DNA from: Aculops lycopersici
Taxonomy: Eukaryota; Arthropoda; Arachnida; Trombidiformes; Eriophyidae
DNA length: 64,000 nucleotides
NCBI GenBank assembly: GCA_015350385.1
Contig: WNKI01000004.1
Coordinates: 2,953,187-3,017,186 of the forward strand
Direction: 5' to 3'
A program made the translations under genes and the position numbers. The stretch's first letter is position 1, and each line of letters begins with the position of its first letter. Shown here one piece after another: positions 21,466 through 34,372 of this stretch. The notes below the pieces were generated by a model. That model did no database searches and had not been told where the DNA came from. It saw only the letters and a program-made list of their open reading frames with translations.

Positions 21466-23830
21466 GAAGTGGTTGCAAGGAATTAAAACTAAACTCTCTG
21501 CTCGCGTTTAGTCATTAACCTTAGCGACTTTTGCCAGGAATCGAGAATCAAATAACTGTGCAATTGTTGTTCTGTGATCTCAACTTATTATTTGCAAACT
21601 TATGAATGCTAATCATCGAGTGGAGTTTAGTCTTGGCTAGCCATTAAAGGAGCAGGCACTTGTCTGCTCGCACGCTCGCTTCTTCTCCTTCTACTTCTAT
21701 GTCCAGCTCTGCTCGTCACATATATCAGTTGGGTAGACGTATGGATATAAATAAAAATATTTCCCACTTCACGGTATCACACGTGGAGTTAGAGAGTGCG
21801 GAGCAAACAGTGAGAAGTTAAGCAAAAAACCTTGAATATCAAGTGAGGTTGTTGCACAAGTACAATGGCCCAGCCGAGTACTTGACAGTCGCCGAGTGTC
21901 AGTTTGCCGGGTGGCTACTGTTTTTTATTATCGTGAACGTCGTAAGAACTGAAGGACATCGCATTCAATTCGATCCAGAGACAGCGGCGACGAGCATTGC
22001 AAACGACGCAAGAGCGAGGGGGAGGCGGTTTTGTTGCTAATGGATAAACTAGTGGAGAAAGTTTGTTGCAAAGAAAAAGGGTGAGCGAGCAAGAAAATCA
22101 TTTGGCCACGCGGATGAGCAGCAACAACATCAACTTCCGGCTCCACTAATTGAGTTGTGCCGCTCAGGTGCGAAATTGACGAGTTGGCTGGCAAGCGAGT
22201 GAGACGAGCAACTGGGACGAAACTCAGTGAAAACTAAACTCCTGGCTCCATTTTTTCGCAAGAATCTCTAGCGGATGTAGCATTAGCTAACCAACGGTCA
22301 GCGAGCAAGCAACTCTACCTGTTGTTGTCATTAATCATTGGTAGCCAGCGTAATTGATGATGATTCTGAGGCGGCGGCGGCGGCGGCGGTGAGCAGGCGG
22401 CTTGCGCAACCACAGCACATATTCAATTGCTTCAGTGTGGCCATGCGGTTATGCTTTGCAATTTTAGTGTTAGTGTTTGTGCTAGTAGAAAGTCTCGAGG
22501 TGAGAAGCAAGGCAAAATGAAAAAAAGACTGAAAGGCTTGCTACCACTATCTCTGTTGCTATTGCTAACGGTCACTCAATGAGCGACTCATTATCGGCTT
22601 GCCTAATGCAACACCGGCAACAAGTGGTCGCTATCGCGAGATATAATATCCTTAGTGTGGAGGAGGAATCGTTGCTGGCCGCTGGAGACTAAAGGGCGAA
22701 GCAAAAATAGTAGCCGCAGGTGAGACTTTTGCTCACTTGCTCTGCGCTCTCGTTTCTAGCTCTTAAACTCGGTGGTGCCGCTAATGAAGTTTGGCGCTTC
22801 GATGGCTCGTCTATGTTCTAAGACTTTCGCTGCTGGTTTACTTTTTGGTTGCCTTGAGTAGAGACAACGGCAACAACTACCAATGAATGCTCAACAAGTG
22901 GTCTCGCCACTCTCACTTCACCTAAAGCGCGAAGATAATCATCGACGTGTGAATGGTTGCAGCGACAGTAGCATCAGTGCAGCATCGTAAGTGCTGCTTA
23001 CGAGTAGCAAGTTGCAATTCACAAGCGGACCGACCGACTAGCTTGCCGTTGAGCAACAGGTTGGCTGGCTGGCTGTGTCGGTGTTCATTTTCCCCGCTTG
23101 TCGTTGCGGCAAGTTGCGAGTGCGGTGCACCTGTTGACGCGCCATTGCTGCAAATGCCGCTACTGCCGCGGCTGCGATTGCGTCTTCTCCACTTTCCTAC
23201 TATCAGCTGAAGAGGAGGAAAGAGCCAAAGGTAAGTGAAAGGATTGGTTTCGCAACTGGCATCATAATTAGCATGCTCATTTATTAGCCATTTGGCTCGC
23301 AGCCGATCGCTCGCACATTTGGCCACTTGTTGCCTGCAGCCTCCTGCTCCATCTAATTTGGTTGATGAAGTGGTGCCAGCGCTAAGAGATATCCTGGTTT
23401 GGCAGTATCTTCGTTTTTGCATTAAAAGAAATGGGGGGTAGAGTGAGTGAAAAGGTAAAGGTGCCAAGTGTGTGCTGCATGCGCCCACATGTGTGATCAT
23501 CGGCGCTCGACATGATCATCAGGTAAAGTGGTGCCAGTTTTTTGTTGTTGTCGTTGTCTCTCTTTGATACCTCTATCTGAGCTGCCAAAACTTGCGGCCA
23601 TTTCTAGTAGACTGGAAAAGAAACTGCTGCTCCGATTTCATTGCTTGTATTGCGTAACGGAAGCTCAAGATTCACATCCGATTTCTCAACTCACCACCTC
23701 ACGACCAAAACTCGCGATCAAAACTTTATTACACCAGAGTGGGAGTAGAGGTAGTGGCATTAAAAGAGGCATCATTAAAAGATGTAGAGGAGGAAAGTAT
23801 GAAACACAAATGGAAAGTGCGAGTACTTAC

Positions 23831-26800
23831 CTAAATTGAGCGCAACACTGCCAATTCCTCCCTCCTGCTCAGGTAACCTGAGCAGTCCGTTTGAATCAAT
23901 TAGTTGCGCGCCAACGCTCAGCTGGCCAAGTAGCTCGTTGCTGTTTGCTCCTCCACTCACGCCGCCCGCTACACTTCCGGTGACCAATTTACTACGCGTG
24001 CTTGTAACTGTCGGCGCCTCGCTCACTCCATCCAATGGGCGCATTGTGTAGAGGTAAACGTATTCGGTGAGCAAACTCTTGCGAGCATCCTGTAATTCGG
24101 CCAGCTCAACTGTCTTGGTGGGCCGGGCGATTTGTTGCAGTTGCTCTCGTTGCTGCTGTTCCCTTTGTCTATTATGTTGTTGCACAGCCGCCGCTGGCAG
24201 ACGGTCGTCCGTTGGCAAGGCGGTTGCCTGGACATTGCTTGCCGCCAAAACGGAAGTTGGCGATGCCTGCACTCCCAAAGCCTCAACTAGCTCCTGGTTG
24301 TAGGCGCTAACCGCTGACTTCAAGTTGATCAGTGTGGTTCCGCGTCCCTTCGTCTTGCTGCTCACACTAATGGTTGCCGTTGGCTCAATTAATGGTTTCC
24401 TGTGCTCGATTTGATCCATTAGTTGCTGATTGAGTGTGGCCAGTTGAGTGGAGCGCACCACAGACTCGTGCGATGTTTCCAGTGTGTGAGTTCCGTGCAA
24501 AACTGTGGTCAAGTAGGTGAGAGTGGTCATGTAAGTCACTGGCACCATCACTGGACTTGGGTTGTTTTGATCCTGGTTCTTGTTCTGGTTCAGATTCTGG
24601 TTTTGGTTTTGGATACCTGAGTCCACCTGCTGGGATGGTGATGGCGCAACAGGTGAAATCTGGGCAGGTAGTCTCCTAATTGACGACTGCTGCTCATCGG
24701 TAGGCTGCTCATTTCCATTCAGTCGCGAGCCATAAAACTCGCCAGCCAAAGTGGTTGGCGCTCGGTCAGCAGAGTTGTCACTTGATGCGGATCCGATTGT
24801 CGATGAGGCTGCGGTTGTGGTTGATGTGGTTGAAGTTGAGCGACTTGGCGCACCAAATCCATCGATTGCCGAAGCTGGATTGGCGCTTCCGCCAATCGTT
24901 TCGTAGAACTCCTCAATTTCCGGTCGGCGCACCGAGTTGATGCGACTGTTTACCGTGGTGACCGGCGATTGGGCCGTTGTGGTGGTCGTAGTCTGGGTGG
25001 CAATTGGCGTGGAGCTAGTGGTTGTCTGCTGCTGCTGCTGTGGTGGTGGTCCAAATCGAGCCTGAGTTCTCACTGGAATCCTGCGTCTGCCGCCCGAGGC
25101 GGCCATTGCCGCGTTGATTGGCAACGCCGGCGAGAAGGGCGTGACGGGCGAGGCGGTGGCCGCGCTTGTCAGCGAAAGGAAACTATTGCTTGCTTGTCCG
25201 TTTCTCAGTGGGGGCGGAGCAGCCCGACGCGACGATCCCGCAAGAGAGTCCACAAACGTAGACGAAATCGTTGCTTGTGTCGTGGTTCTTGCTGGTTGTT
25301 GTGATAGAAACTCCGTTATTGGAGCAGGGGTTGTAACGCTCGACGAGCCTGCGGTGCTCGTTGATCCCACCGTTGTGGTTGGTTGCGATTGAGCAGCATC
25401 ATTTCCGATTGATGGCTGTCTAATCGAAGTGAATCCCAAGTTACCTGTTGGCTCGGCATTTCCACTTGGGTTCACGCCTGGGAATCCAATGGCCGCCAAT
25501 CCCTCGCTTGCAGTCTGAATGGCGCCCGTTGCCAACCTGACGACATCCTGAGCTGGCGACTGAGCCGCCACTGGTCTCGCTGGCTGACCTTGCTGTTGCT
25601 GCAAACCGGAAGTCACCTGAGGCACTTGAGGCCTTTGACTTGGTCTCCTTGGCTGAGTTACTCTTCTTCGAGCAGCCGCTGAGTTGTCCTGTTGGTTATT
25701 GGACGCCGGTTGCTCGACCGGAAGTGGGGCCGGTTGCTGTGGTTGTTGTTGCCTGTTGGCGATTGGTAGCTGAGCCTGTGGTCGGCGCTGCCTCAAACCT
25801 GCCTGTTGTGGATCGTCGCGGTTTCCGGTTGGCTCGAAGAACACCTCGCGGTTTCCATTGAGTCCCAATGGCGCTGGCGGCGAGGTGATTCCCGTAAATC
25901 CCCCCTCAACCAATCGCTTAGGTCCAAGATTGCTGTTGGCCGCCAGAGGGCGCGATGGAACAAACAAAGGTGGCGGCGTTGGGCGGCCACCTGAGGATTG
26001 CTGTTGTTGCTGTGGCAAGTTGGCGCTGTTCAGCAACAAGTTGTTGCGCTCGCCCGACTGCTGGTTGTTCGCCAACTCCTGGTCCTGCAGATTCGGCGAG
26101 CCACTTGGCTCGCCCTGCAGAATTGGTAGCCCTGCAATTAGTGGTTGGTTGTTATTTAACCCGTCCTGCTGCTGCTGCTGTCCTGCCAGTGGCGCCGGTC
26201 TAAACACTTGCCTAATGAAGGGGAGTTCAGTTTGTGGTCCGGTGCCCAACTGAGGCGCGAGCGGTACGTTGATTCCGGTGAACCCATTAAAACCATTTGT
26301 CTGCTGATTGTTGTTGTTGAATTGGTTGTTGCTGTTTGGCACTAGGTTGTTGTTGTTGGCTCTGCCTAGTGGTTGTTGCTGCTGCAACCTCCGGAAGGCA
26401 GCCTGTTGCTGATTAGATTGCTGCTGCTGCTGGTTGTTGGCCGACGCACCTGCCGCTTGATTGGCTAGACTGGCCAACGAGCTGAGTTCGAAGGCGCTCA
26501 GCGTTGGCAAGCCAGCGTTGTTATCGTTGGCCGCCTGAGGCTGCCTTGAGTTTAGATTATTATTATTATTATTATTGTTGTTGTTGTTGTTATTGGAGCC
26601 TAGGAACTGATCATTGCCGCCAGGTTGAGACCGGAGCCTTTGGAATCTGGGCGCCGGAAGTTCGGCTGCGCCGGAATTTGGTTGCTGCTGCTGTTGCTGT
26701 TGGCCCACCTGTTGCGCAACAGCCGACGACCGGATGAGATCCTGGCCACCGAACTGCTGTTGCTGTCTCGTTGGCCTCATTGGCTGCTGAGCCTGCAGTC

Positions 26801-27187
26801 CATTGAATTGCTGCTGCTGTCTCTGTTGAGACGATTGCGGTTGTCTCACTGAACGCCGCTGCTGGTCAGTATTCCCACCGGAAGCGGAATTGGCCGCCTG
26901 CTGCTGCTGCTGCTGCTGAGGCAAAGGGACGGGAAGGGACGGCAACAATTGGCCTTGGCGGTTGGAAAACTGCCGATTCATATTTGACAGTTGGCCCGCC
27001 ACCTCGCCGACGTTGACATTGTCCAAGTCCTCGCCATTAACCGGCGCCGACTCGCCGACATCGAGACGATCGCTGGCTAGGAATGGGCGAGTCTCTGGTT
27101 GGCGCTGTTGGCGTAGTAAGCTAACTGCAGGCGCCGCTTGGCTAAAGTTGTTGTCTTCGTCATGTAGACGAGATCCGAATAAGTTGG
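23831..27187 (-). CDS. Giant mucin-like membrane protein, exon 2 (Q/N-rich ectodomain)
   Basis: This 3357-nt exon encodes about 1119 aa, phase 1 at both ends. The upper limit is the acceptor actacacaacaaacag, because an in-frame TAA lies shortly upstream and no ATG opens the frame. The donor is TTTAG|GTAAGT. The protein begins NLFGSRLHDEDNNFSQ and is dominated by Gln and Asn, including pure Q and N runs, with Pro/Arg- and Ser/Thr-rich parts. Near the C-terminal end is one hydrophobic Thr module, VTYMTTLTYLTTVLHGTHT, of the same type as those in exon 4, and LLTEYVYLYTMRPLDGV further on. The shared module is independent support for joining exons 2 and 4 into one gene. No cysteine-rich domain was seen. 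Confidence 0.8.
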
Positions 27188-28410
27188 CTGTTTGTTGTGT
27201 AGTTTGAATGGGGTTTCGGTCGTGGTTCAAGTCGGTAGCAAGTAGTGGTTATTTTTCAAGTAGTAGAATTGTAATAAGAAAAGACGATACGATACATGGC
27301 AACACAAACACACCAGAGCCACCAAGATCAAAACCAGAAGACAGGCGAGTCAATGTCGTCGTCGTCGTCGTGTGTGCAGTTGAGCGGAAAGGAAGGTAGG
27401 GAAGTTGGCGGCATTGTAGTGGTTGCGTCGGTGGAGTAGAATACAAGGTGAGCAAACGGGAAGAGAGGGAAGACGATGAGACGATGGGATCGTGGTTTCG
27501 GTTTTGGTTTGGAATGGAGGAGCACACGACGAGTAGTGAGAGTGAAATAAGATCCAGAATCCGTCAGGTGGTTGTCGTTATATTCGCATGTTAGGAGAGC
27601 AACGGTTTGTTAGTTAGTTGGCCGGTAGTTGCCATTGTTGATGGGAATTTTTTTCACGGGCCACAAGCGAAGGGTTTCATTGACAATGTTGTCGTTGTCG
27701 TTGTCGTAAGTGAGGATCCAGGTTCGTTGTCATTCAGGCGCGTGGTTTTTATGCCATAGCAAGATTATGTGAGATTGAATTGGATTTGAGATGTGAGTTA
27801 GTTATTTGTTGCTATCATCATTTCTGTTGTAACAACATAGAGATCGAGTTTCAGTTTGACTTGAATGGAGCGGAGCGGAGATAGAAATTGCGCCTGTGAT
27901 TGGAGCTAAGGTGAAGCCCAAGAGTTGGAGGCTAGCTCATCATGATGCCGAGTGATTAGAGGCGATTAAAGTTATCTTCTAAATGGCATCTTCTTTCCTC
28001 TTTATCTCTTTCTGGTTGGCTAGTTGGCTGGCTGATTGGATACTCGAAACGGAAGTCGTGCGCGCTAGCTTTCTATTCACTGTTTATTCCTTGTGACCAT
28101 AATCTATCTAAAACGCTGAGAGAAGTTGAGGAAAAATCAACCAGTGGCCTGAATGTGCCAACTCGACTCGCAGTAGTGGTTGTATATCTACTCGCGATGG
28201 CAGTCAGGGTAGTTGTTGTGGTTGCAACTATGGTTGCAGTTGGTTTGCATTAGCAACCAGAAAAGATAAGAGAGGACAAGTTGATTGCCGATGCTTAGGA
28301 TTATAATCAAACTGTCGAACTTATCGGCGACCATCAATCGGCGAGCTTCTAACTGCTCTTTTTGTAATATCGACATCGACATCAACGACAACGAGCTTTT
28401 GAGTTGAGAT

Positions 28411-28480
28411 GAGTTGAGTTGAGTTGAGTTGAGTTGAGTTGAGTTGAGTTGAGTTGAGTTGAGTTGAGTTGAGTTGAGTT
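28411..28480. repeat. (GAGTT)14 pentanucleotide repeat
   Basis: Fourteen perfect GAGTT units, followed by three degenerate GAGCT units. Confidence 0.95.
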
Positions 28481-29997
28481 GAGCTGAGCTGAGCTGAACT
28501 CATAGAAGGGTTCGAGAGAGAAAGAGAGAGGAGTTAACCTTCGAGAAGCATGAGCATCGTCTGTTTAAGTGTAACATCCCCGTTGCTCTTTGTATTCCGA
28601 TGTATGCTGCTGCTGTTGTTGTTGTTGCGTCATCTACTAACTCGAGCGCATCACAATCGCGAACCACAAAGCGACGACCCCGAAGAATGAGCCAGAAGCG
28701 AGTAGAAAGAATTGTCGGCTCGCACAAAAGAGCAAGGGGCAACAAGTGGCAGCTTCGCACCAAGCGACCAGCAAACTAACAGGCGGTTGCTTTGAATTTG
28801 AATGACACCGCAACGTCCTCTTGGTCTCGGTCTCTGGCGCACGACTCATCGTTTGCTGGCATCGAGATGAGGAGTTTCCTTTTGAGGGAACTGCTACCAG
28901 AGGTTTGAAGACTCTGCCTTGTTAGTCCAGCGCAAGATTCGAAAGGCTAAAGCTATTTGTGGCTTCTCCTCGTCCCCGGCAACAGCGGCGACCTTTGTGG
29001 ACAGCGACGACGACAATTTCCGTGAGCCTTGAGTGAGAGCTGGAGCCGGGGCGAAAACAAACACAACAAGCAAGTCAAGTTGACGTCTTGAAAAATTGAA
29101 GACTCGAATACTCGAGTAGGAGAACAAGTGGAGGAAGACGATGAGGATGAGGATAACTGGCGAGCGTCATGCTGGCCGGCGGACGTGAGCAGTCAAGCAG
29201 CCAGTCATTCAGCTGGTTGCTCTTTTCATATTATTTAACAGGAGTCCCATCTTACAGGTGGTTACAGTTAGCCGCCGTCTGGCTTCTCGTAGCTGGAGTT
29301 GGAGATGTCACTTGACGGCAGACTTCTTCTGTCTTGACTTTGATTGCGCCAAGTGAGAATGAGAAGAAGAAGAAGAAGAGGAGTTTGCTCATTACACACA
29401 ACTTAGCGTCCAGGGGCTCAAATGAGCGAGTGATCTTGAGGAGCCAGTGAGCCTGGCCAGGTAGCCACTTAACCCGGTCGCTGATAACGTCAATTTCTGA
29501 GCTTAGTTGCAGGAGCAGGCGCAATGGTAGTCGTTGTGCTGGCTAGCGCGAGTGCCGTCTACTTGCAATTGTGTTGCGGAATCCGTTAACCTTGAGCCAA
29601 CAGGAGCTGGCGACAGTTGCAGTTGTTGGTCTCTGAGAGAGAGAGAAACCTTTCGAAATGTTTGCCTGCTGTTTTCATGCTAACGTAGAGTTAGATTGGG
29701 CAGATGCTGATTTTGAAACTGACGATGATGATGCGGCCACTGCGATGGCAAATCTCACTTGTCTATGGAGTAGCGGTTCTATTGGACTCAAAGTCAAAGT
29801 TAAGGTAAACGTCAGCGTTAACTGTTACATTGCGCCAGCGTCACGACCAAGATGACGACAGTTTGCCCTTTTTGGACGGAACACACAGCAAGCGGATCGC
29901 CAAAGAAAGAGAGAGACATGGAGAGAACGAGTCCACCTGTTGTTGATGCTCCGCTCTCGCTAGCTGTGTGCTCTAAATAGAAGATAAGCTAACTGAC

Positions 29998-30022
29998 TTA
30001 TCTTATCTTATCTTATCCTATC
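29998..30022. repeat. (TTATC)5 repeat, a cluster of GATA-type sites
   Basis: Five tandem TTATC-like units. On the minus strand each reads GATAA, the GATA-factor core; one more GATAAG lies about 15 bases upstream on the plus strand. Confidence 0.7.
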
Positions 30023-32381
30023 CCAAAACCAAAACTCCTGGTTCATCTTTACTACCCTCACCGGCGTCACCACTAACTACTGCACCGCTGACATTTGTTG
30101 CCGCTTGTCGGCTCCAGACTGAAACTCAACTTCTTGTCGCCTGGGGCCACAAAGAGAAGCCGGCGATGGGAGAGCAGCATCGGCGCTGGCCATTTACGAC
30201 CTCGACTTGTGTCACCACTCGCTAGCTAATGCCTTGGTCTTGCTAGACAACTATCTGGTCGCCAAGTCGTCTCGCTAGGCGGCGCCTTCGGGCAATTGAC
30301 TCAATCAAGTTATGCGCTTTTTCCTTCCCCTCACATCGCTTCTCAAATTTATACCATTGCCAAGAATGTCGGTGTGAGAGGCACGAAAATTTGTCGCGTC
30401 AAGTGTGCAACGAGAGGAGTATGATGACTAGATAATGTCATAAGTCACCGTAATCATCGCCGTTGCAGCTCATGTAGAGCAAGATAGAATCGAGGAGAGC
30501 GGCCAGTTGGCCGCTAGGTGTCGCCGCAGCAAGTTTAGAGGCTCAGGTTTGCCAACCGATATGTCAAAGGCAAATTTGCCTCGAAAAGATCAACAGGTCG
30601 TCGTCGTCGTCGTCGTCTTGATGGATGGATGGCCATTTAGCCTGCTGCTGCGGTTGCTACGATTTCGATTGCGCCCAAGTGGCAACCACAGTGACGCAAT
30701 TGGCGCCGCTGCTTTTGGTCCGGTAGCAACAACTCCAGCTCCGAAGACAAAAGACTCGCAATCTTGAGTTGCTGTTGCGCAACTGTGTGATCTACTGGCC
30801 AGCAAATGGAATTGCTCTTTTCGTTGTCTTTGTTGTTGTTGTTGCTCTCGTTGGTCTGGTTGTTGTTGTTGGTGGTGGTGGTGGCGTTGCCACTAGAGAA
30901 ACGGACGACAAACGAGCGGCTAAATTTTGGCCCAACACTGAAGGCAATAGCCGCAGCCGCAGCAGCAGCATTAAGTGGAAGCGACAACAATGGGCGCCTC
31001 TGTTGTGTGGCGACAACTTGTTGCTTCTCTTTTTCGAATCGCGAATCTAACTGCCACTTCGTGCTTACAATCTGGCGCCTCGCAAGGGATTCGAGAGTTA
31101 GAATTCTTGGCGTTATTATTCTTTTCCCCACTTTCAAGTGGCAACTCGAAGTGAGAGAAAAGTCAGCGAGTCAGTTTCTCGGTCGCGCACGACGTCCGCT
31201 TTGTGTGGTCACTGGAATTTTCCGTTGGACTCAGCAAGCGAGCGGATGAGCTAATTGCGCCTACGATCCTCTCATGCTAGTTGCTCGTTTGCTTTAGTTT
31301 TTTGCCTTTGTGATGCTCAATGGAAAGAGCGAGAGAGGATTATTTCTATACGAGGCGAGTGGCTAGTTTTCTATGGCCACTGGACAGGCGATTCGAAAAA
31401 ATAGAGAAGAAAGTCGATCAACTCTTTTGGCCTCTTTAGATCTCACCAGAGTTACAGTGATGACGAGGCCGTGGTGGTGGTTGTTGTTGTTGTTGTTCGG
31501 GAGCATTACAGAGACCAACGACCTGCTGCCTTACTATCTGTCCGCAGAAGGTGAGAGCTCGCGCGGTTGAGGCAGTAAAAACAAAGCAAGCGGAGAGTTC
31601 ATGTTTTGCGGCAATAATAATGATCGAATAGTAATAAGTTGATTGGACTAGACAGACCGCTTAAAACTTTCCCTTGCCAAGTGGAAGTAAAGCGCCGAAG
31701 CGAGGGGCAGCAAATGCGGCAAGTGGTGGACAGCATCGTTGTTCCTGTATCTTGCAGCATGATAATAACCGTTTTCCGTCCGCCATCCTCGCTCCTCGTT
31801 TGCAGCCGAGAGGTTTGCGACTCTGCTGCTCCCTCGCCAGCGGCGTCGACTTTAGCTCTTGGCTAGTGTTTCTGTTACCGCCAATGCAGCCGCTGCATCC
31901 TCGAAATTACGAAGATGACGACGACGACGAAGAAGCTACCTGTTGGCCCGGAATTGAGAGAGCGAGCGACGAGGGGGGAGGGAGAATTTGGGTCAATTGA
32001 AAACGAGATTCGCTTTCCGCTCGCTCACTCGGCGAGCTGAGCGCCAAGCTCAGGTAAAAACTGTGCAGCAGCAACAGGTTGCTGTTGCCGCCGCTGCTCG
32101 CCTTAGAAGCGCGAATGAGTAGCGAGAGCGAAATTGAATTGCCGCCGCTTCTGCTGCTCCGGCATCGACTTTTGCATTCCCTTTCCCTTTCGCTGGTCAG
32201 CCGACTAGCTAACTCTTGGTGATACTAACTCTGAGGCAAGCTCAACGCAGGAAAGCCAACGCAGAAAACTAACCGGCCAGTCGTTTGCCTCCTCGTTTCG
32301 ATTCGTCTAGTCGTCGTCGTCGCTCGATTGTTCATTGATAAGTTTTATCGTAATTATTGTTGCTCCAAAAGAACAACGAGA

Positions 32382-32406
32382 CTCTCTCTCTCTCTCTCTC
32401 TCTCTC
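32382..32406. repeat. (CT)n microsatellite
   Basis: About twelve CT dinucleotides in intron 1. Confidence 0.95.
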
Positions 32407-33020
32407 GGCTTCTGGCTACAATGCGGCGACAGCAGCGGTTGTTGCGGCAGCAAAAAGCCTACCTCTGGTTGCATCACTCATTACAGAGAAAAGACAGGCA
32501 AACGGAGAGAGCTAAGAGTTTTGGGTGCAGGACGAAAGGGGACTCTCGCGGGTGCAAGTTGAAAAAACCCTCCAGCTTTTTCCCTTTTTTCTCTCTCCTC
32601 ATCTAGCCGATTATAAACCATTTGGCCTCGCAATGGCGATCTTCAAAAGGTTGCTGCTGGTGTCGTCTTCGTAGCTTGCTGTCGCTTTCAGCGGCAAGCC
32701 CGGCCAAATTCAATCGCCTCTGTCATCGCCTTTTCGGCCTTTCTAGGATCTGCCACTAACAAGCGAACAAACTGCCATCGGTTTGTTGAAGCCGAGACGC
32801 TGCAGCTACATCTGAATTTACATCATCAACTCCTCAGACGAGTGAGCCGATGGAGTTGAAGAGACAAAAAGCGACGCGCTTACATACATATATCCAGGTG
32901 GGGTGTGTGTGTCGTCCAATTGTAAGAAAAAGGAGAAACTTGTGTCGAGCAAGCGAGCGGTAAGCTGAGGCAAAAGTCAGCTAAATGTCGTTACTGGTGG
33001 CCATTGATACTTAAACTCAA

Positions 33021-33058
33021 CTCCTTCAAGTTGGCTTCACAATGCCAACTAGAAGGAG
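33021..33058. repeat. 15-bp hairpin with one mismatch
   Basis: CTCCTTCAAGTTGGC, an eight-base loop, then GCCAACTAGAAGGAG; the arms pair except at one position. Confidence 0.85.
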
Positions 33059-34340
33059 GACGAGCAACAGGTGATTTAAAGTTTCGCTCACTAGAAGTGG
33101 AAGCCAACGAGATGATCAATCGGGCGGCCAAGTTCACCTGTGTGCCTTACCTTTACACCACTAAAGATTGAGAGAGAGAGACTAGACGAGTTGCAACGGA
33201 GAGCAGACTACCTGTTGCTCTAGGTTTGTTCTAGCTCCGGTTGTTATATCCATCTCTTGCTTCCGCTGTGGTTTCTGTGCTTGCCATTGCCGTTTTTGTT
33301 GTTGTTGTTGTTGTCTCATTTGCCAGACAAAACAAATGACACTGCGAAGAGAGAGTAGAGATACCTACAAACTGAAACACCAGTCTCTCAGGTACGAGGA
33401 ATGCAATGCAAACGAGGACTCGCTTCACTTTGCTTTATTATTATGCTGTACTATTGGTTTGTAAGGTTTGCAAGCTGACTGGCTACAAGCGATGAAAGAA
33501 GAGGAGGGGAGAGGAAGACACCAACGGCGAGGCAAACACTTTTTCCCAGTCGAAGCTGGAGTCGGAGTGGAAGCCAAAGTCGCCAAGTCCAATTGATCAT
33601 ATTGGCTGAGCTGGCGGATTATTTGCCAAGCAGCAGGAACCGAGTTCCTTGGCGTAAGGCAAACAACCTGTTGCTTGCTCTGTTTGGACATTTCAAAGTC
33701 GAAATTGATTTATTGTCGTCCGTTGCATTGGCATTTGCTTTCCATTGGTCACAACGGCAACGGAAACAGCAACAAAACCGGCCGCTTGTTTTTGTTTGTG
33801 CAGGTAATGCGCGCAGATAATTCACGTTCTTTTCCAAGCCTGTCTCTTCGTCTTCGCCGTCGTGCTCTATGGAAATTTCCAATTCTCTCTAAACCATTTT
33901 GTCCCACTAAACCAACTGAACCAACTTAACTAACGGCCAACGCAAAGCGAAACAAACTCATTGGTCAGTCCGGCCAAATAAATCGCCCCATTGATGAGGC
34001 CAAAGCGCAAAGGCAGTGGTAACAAATCAGAAGACAAACTTGAGGATAGGCAAAACTCGGCGCCACAGCCGCCGAGCAAATTTGGCTGCCATGTTCTAGT
34101 GACTCCGCTGTCGTGGTCGTCGCTCTCATGGCCATCGATCATCTGCTTTCCGTCGAAACATGTAAAAGAGCACTAGGCCAAGTGAGCAAGCGGAAAGGCA
34201 AGGCGAAGAAAACATCCTCCGCTTTCCGTCCGCTTTCCATTCTGCCAGCCTGTTGGTCTTGTTTGCCAACTCACGCTTTTCAACAGCTCGCCTGGCTGGT
34301 GAGTCTCTGCTGCTGCTGCTGCTGCAAATAGTAGTTACTC

Positions 34341-34372
34341 AAATTTATCAGACCTCTTTGGCTGATAAATTT
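34341..34372. repeat. Perfect 11-bp hairpin
   Basis: AAATTTATCAG, a ten-base loop, then CTGATAAATTT. Confidence 0.9.

Larger units (their letters stand above)
17699..23830 (-). other. Intron 2 of the giant gene
   Basis: This 6.1-kb intron has no supported minus-strand exon. It contains perfect inverted repeats, a GA tract and at least a dozen CAACA[A/G]GT-type motifs (for example 18777, 19094, 19666, 19749, 20040, 22617, 22890, 23054, 23323). A plus-strand TATAAATA-like sequence lies near 21748, without an associated convincing gene. Confidence 0.6.

Noticed and set aside
21725..21800. TATAAATA box on the plus strand
   Set aside because: No convincing downstream gene; AT-rich words of this sort are common in the window.
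25858..26852. Plus-strand Cys/Leu-rich frames opposite exon 2
   Set aside because: Antisense of poly-Q/N codons.
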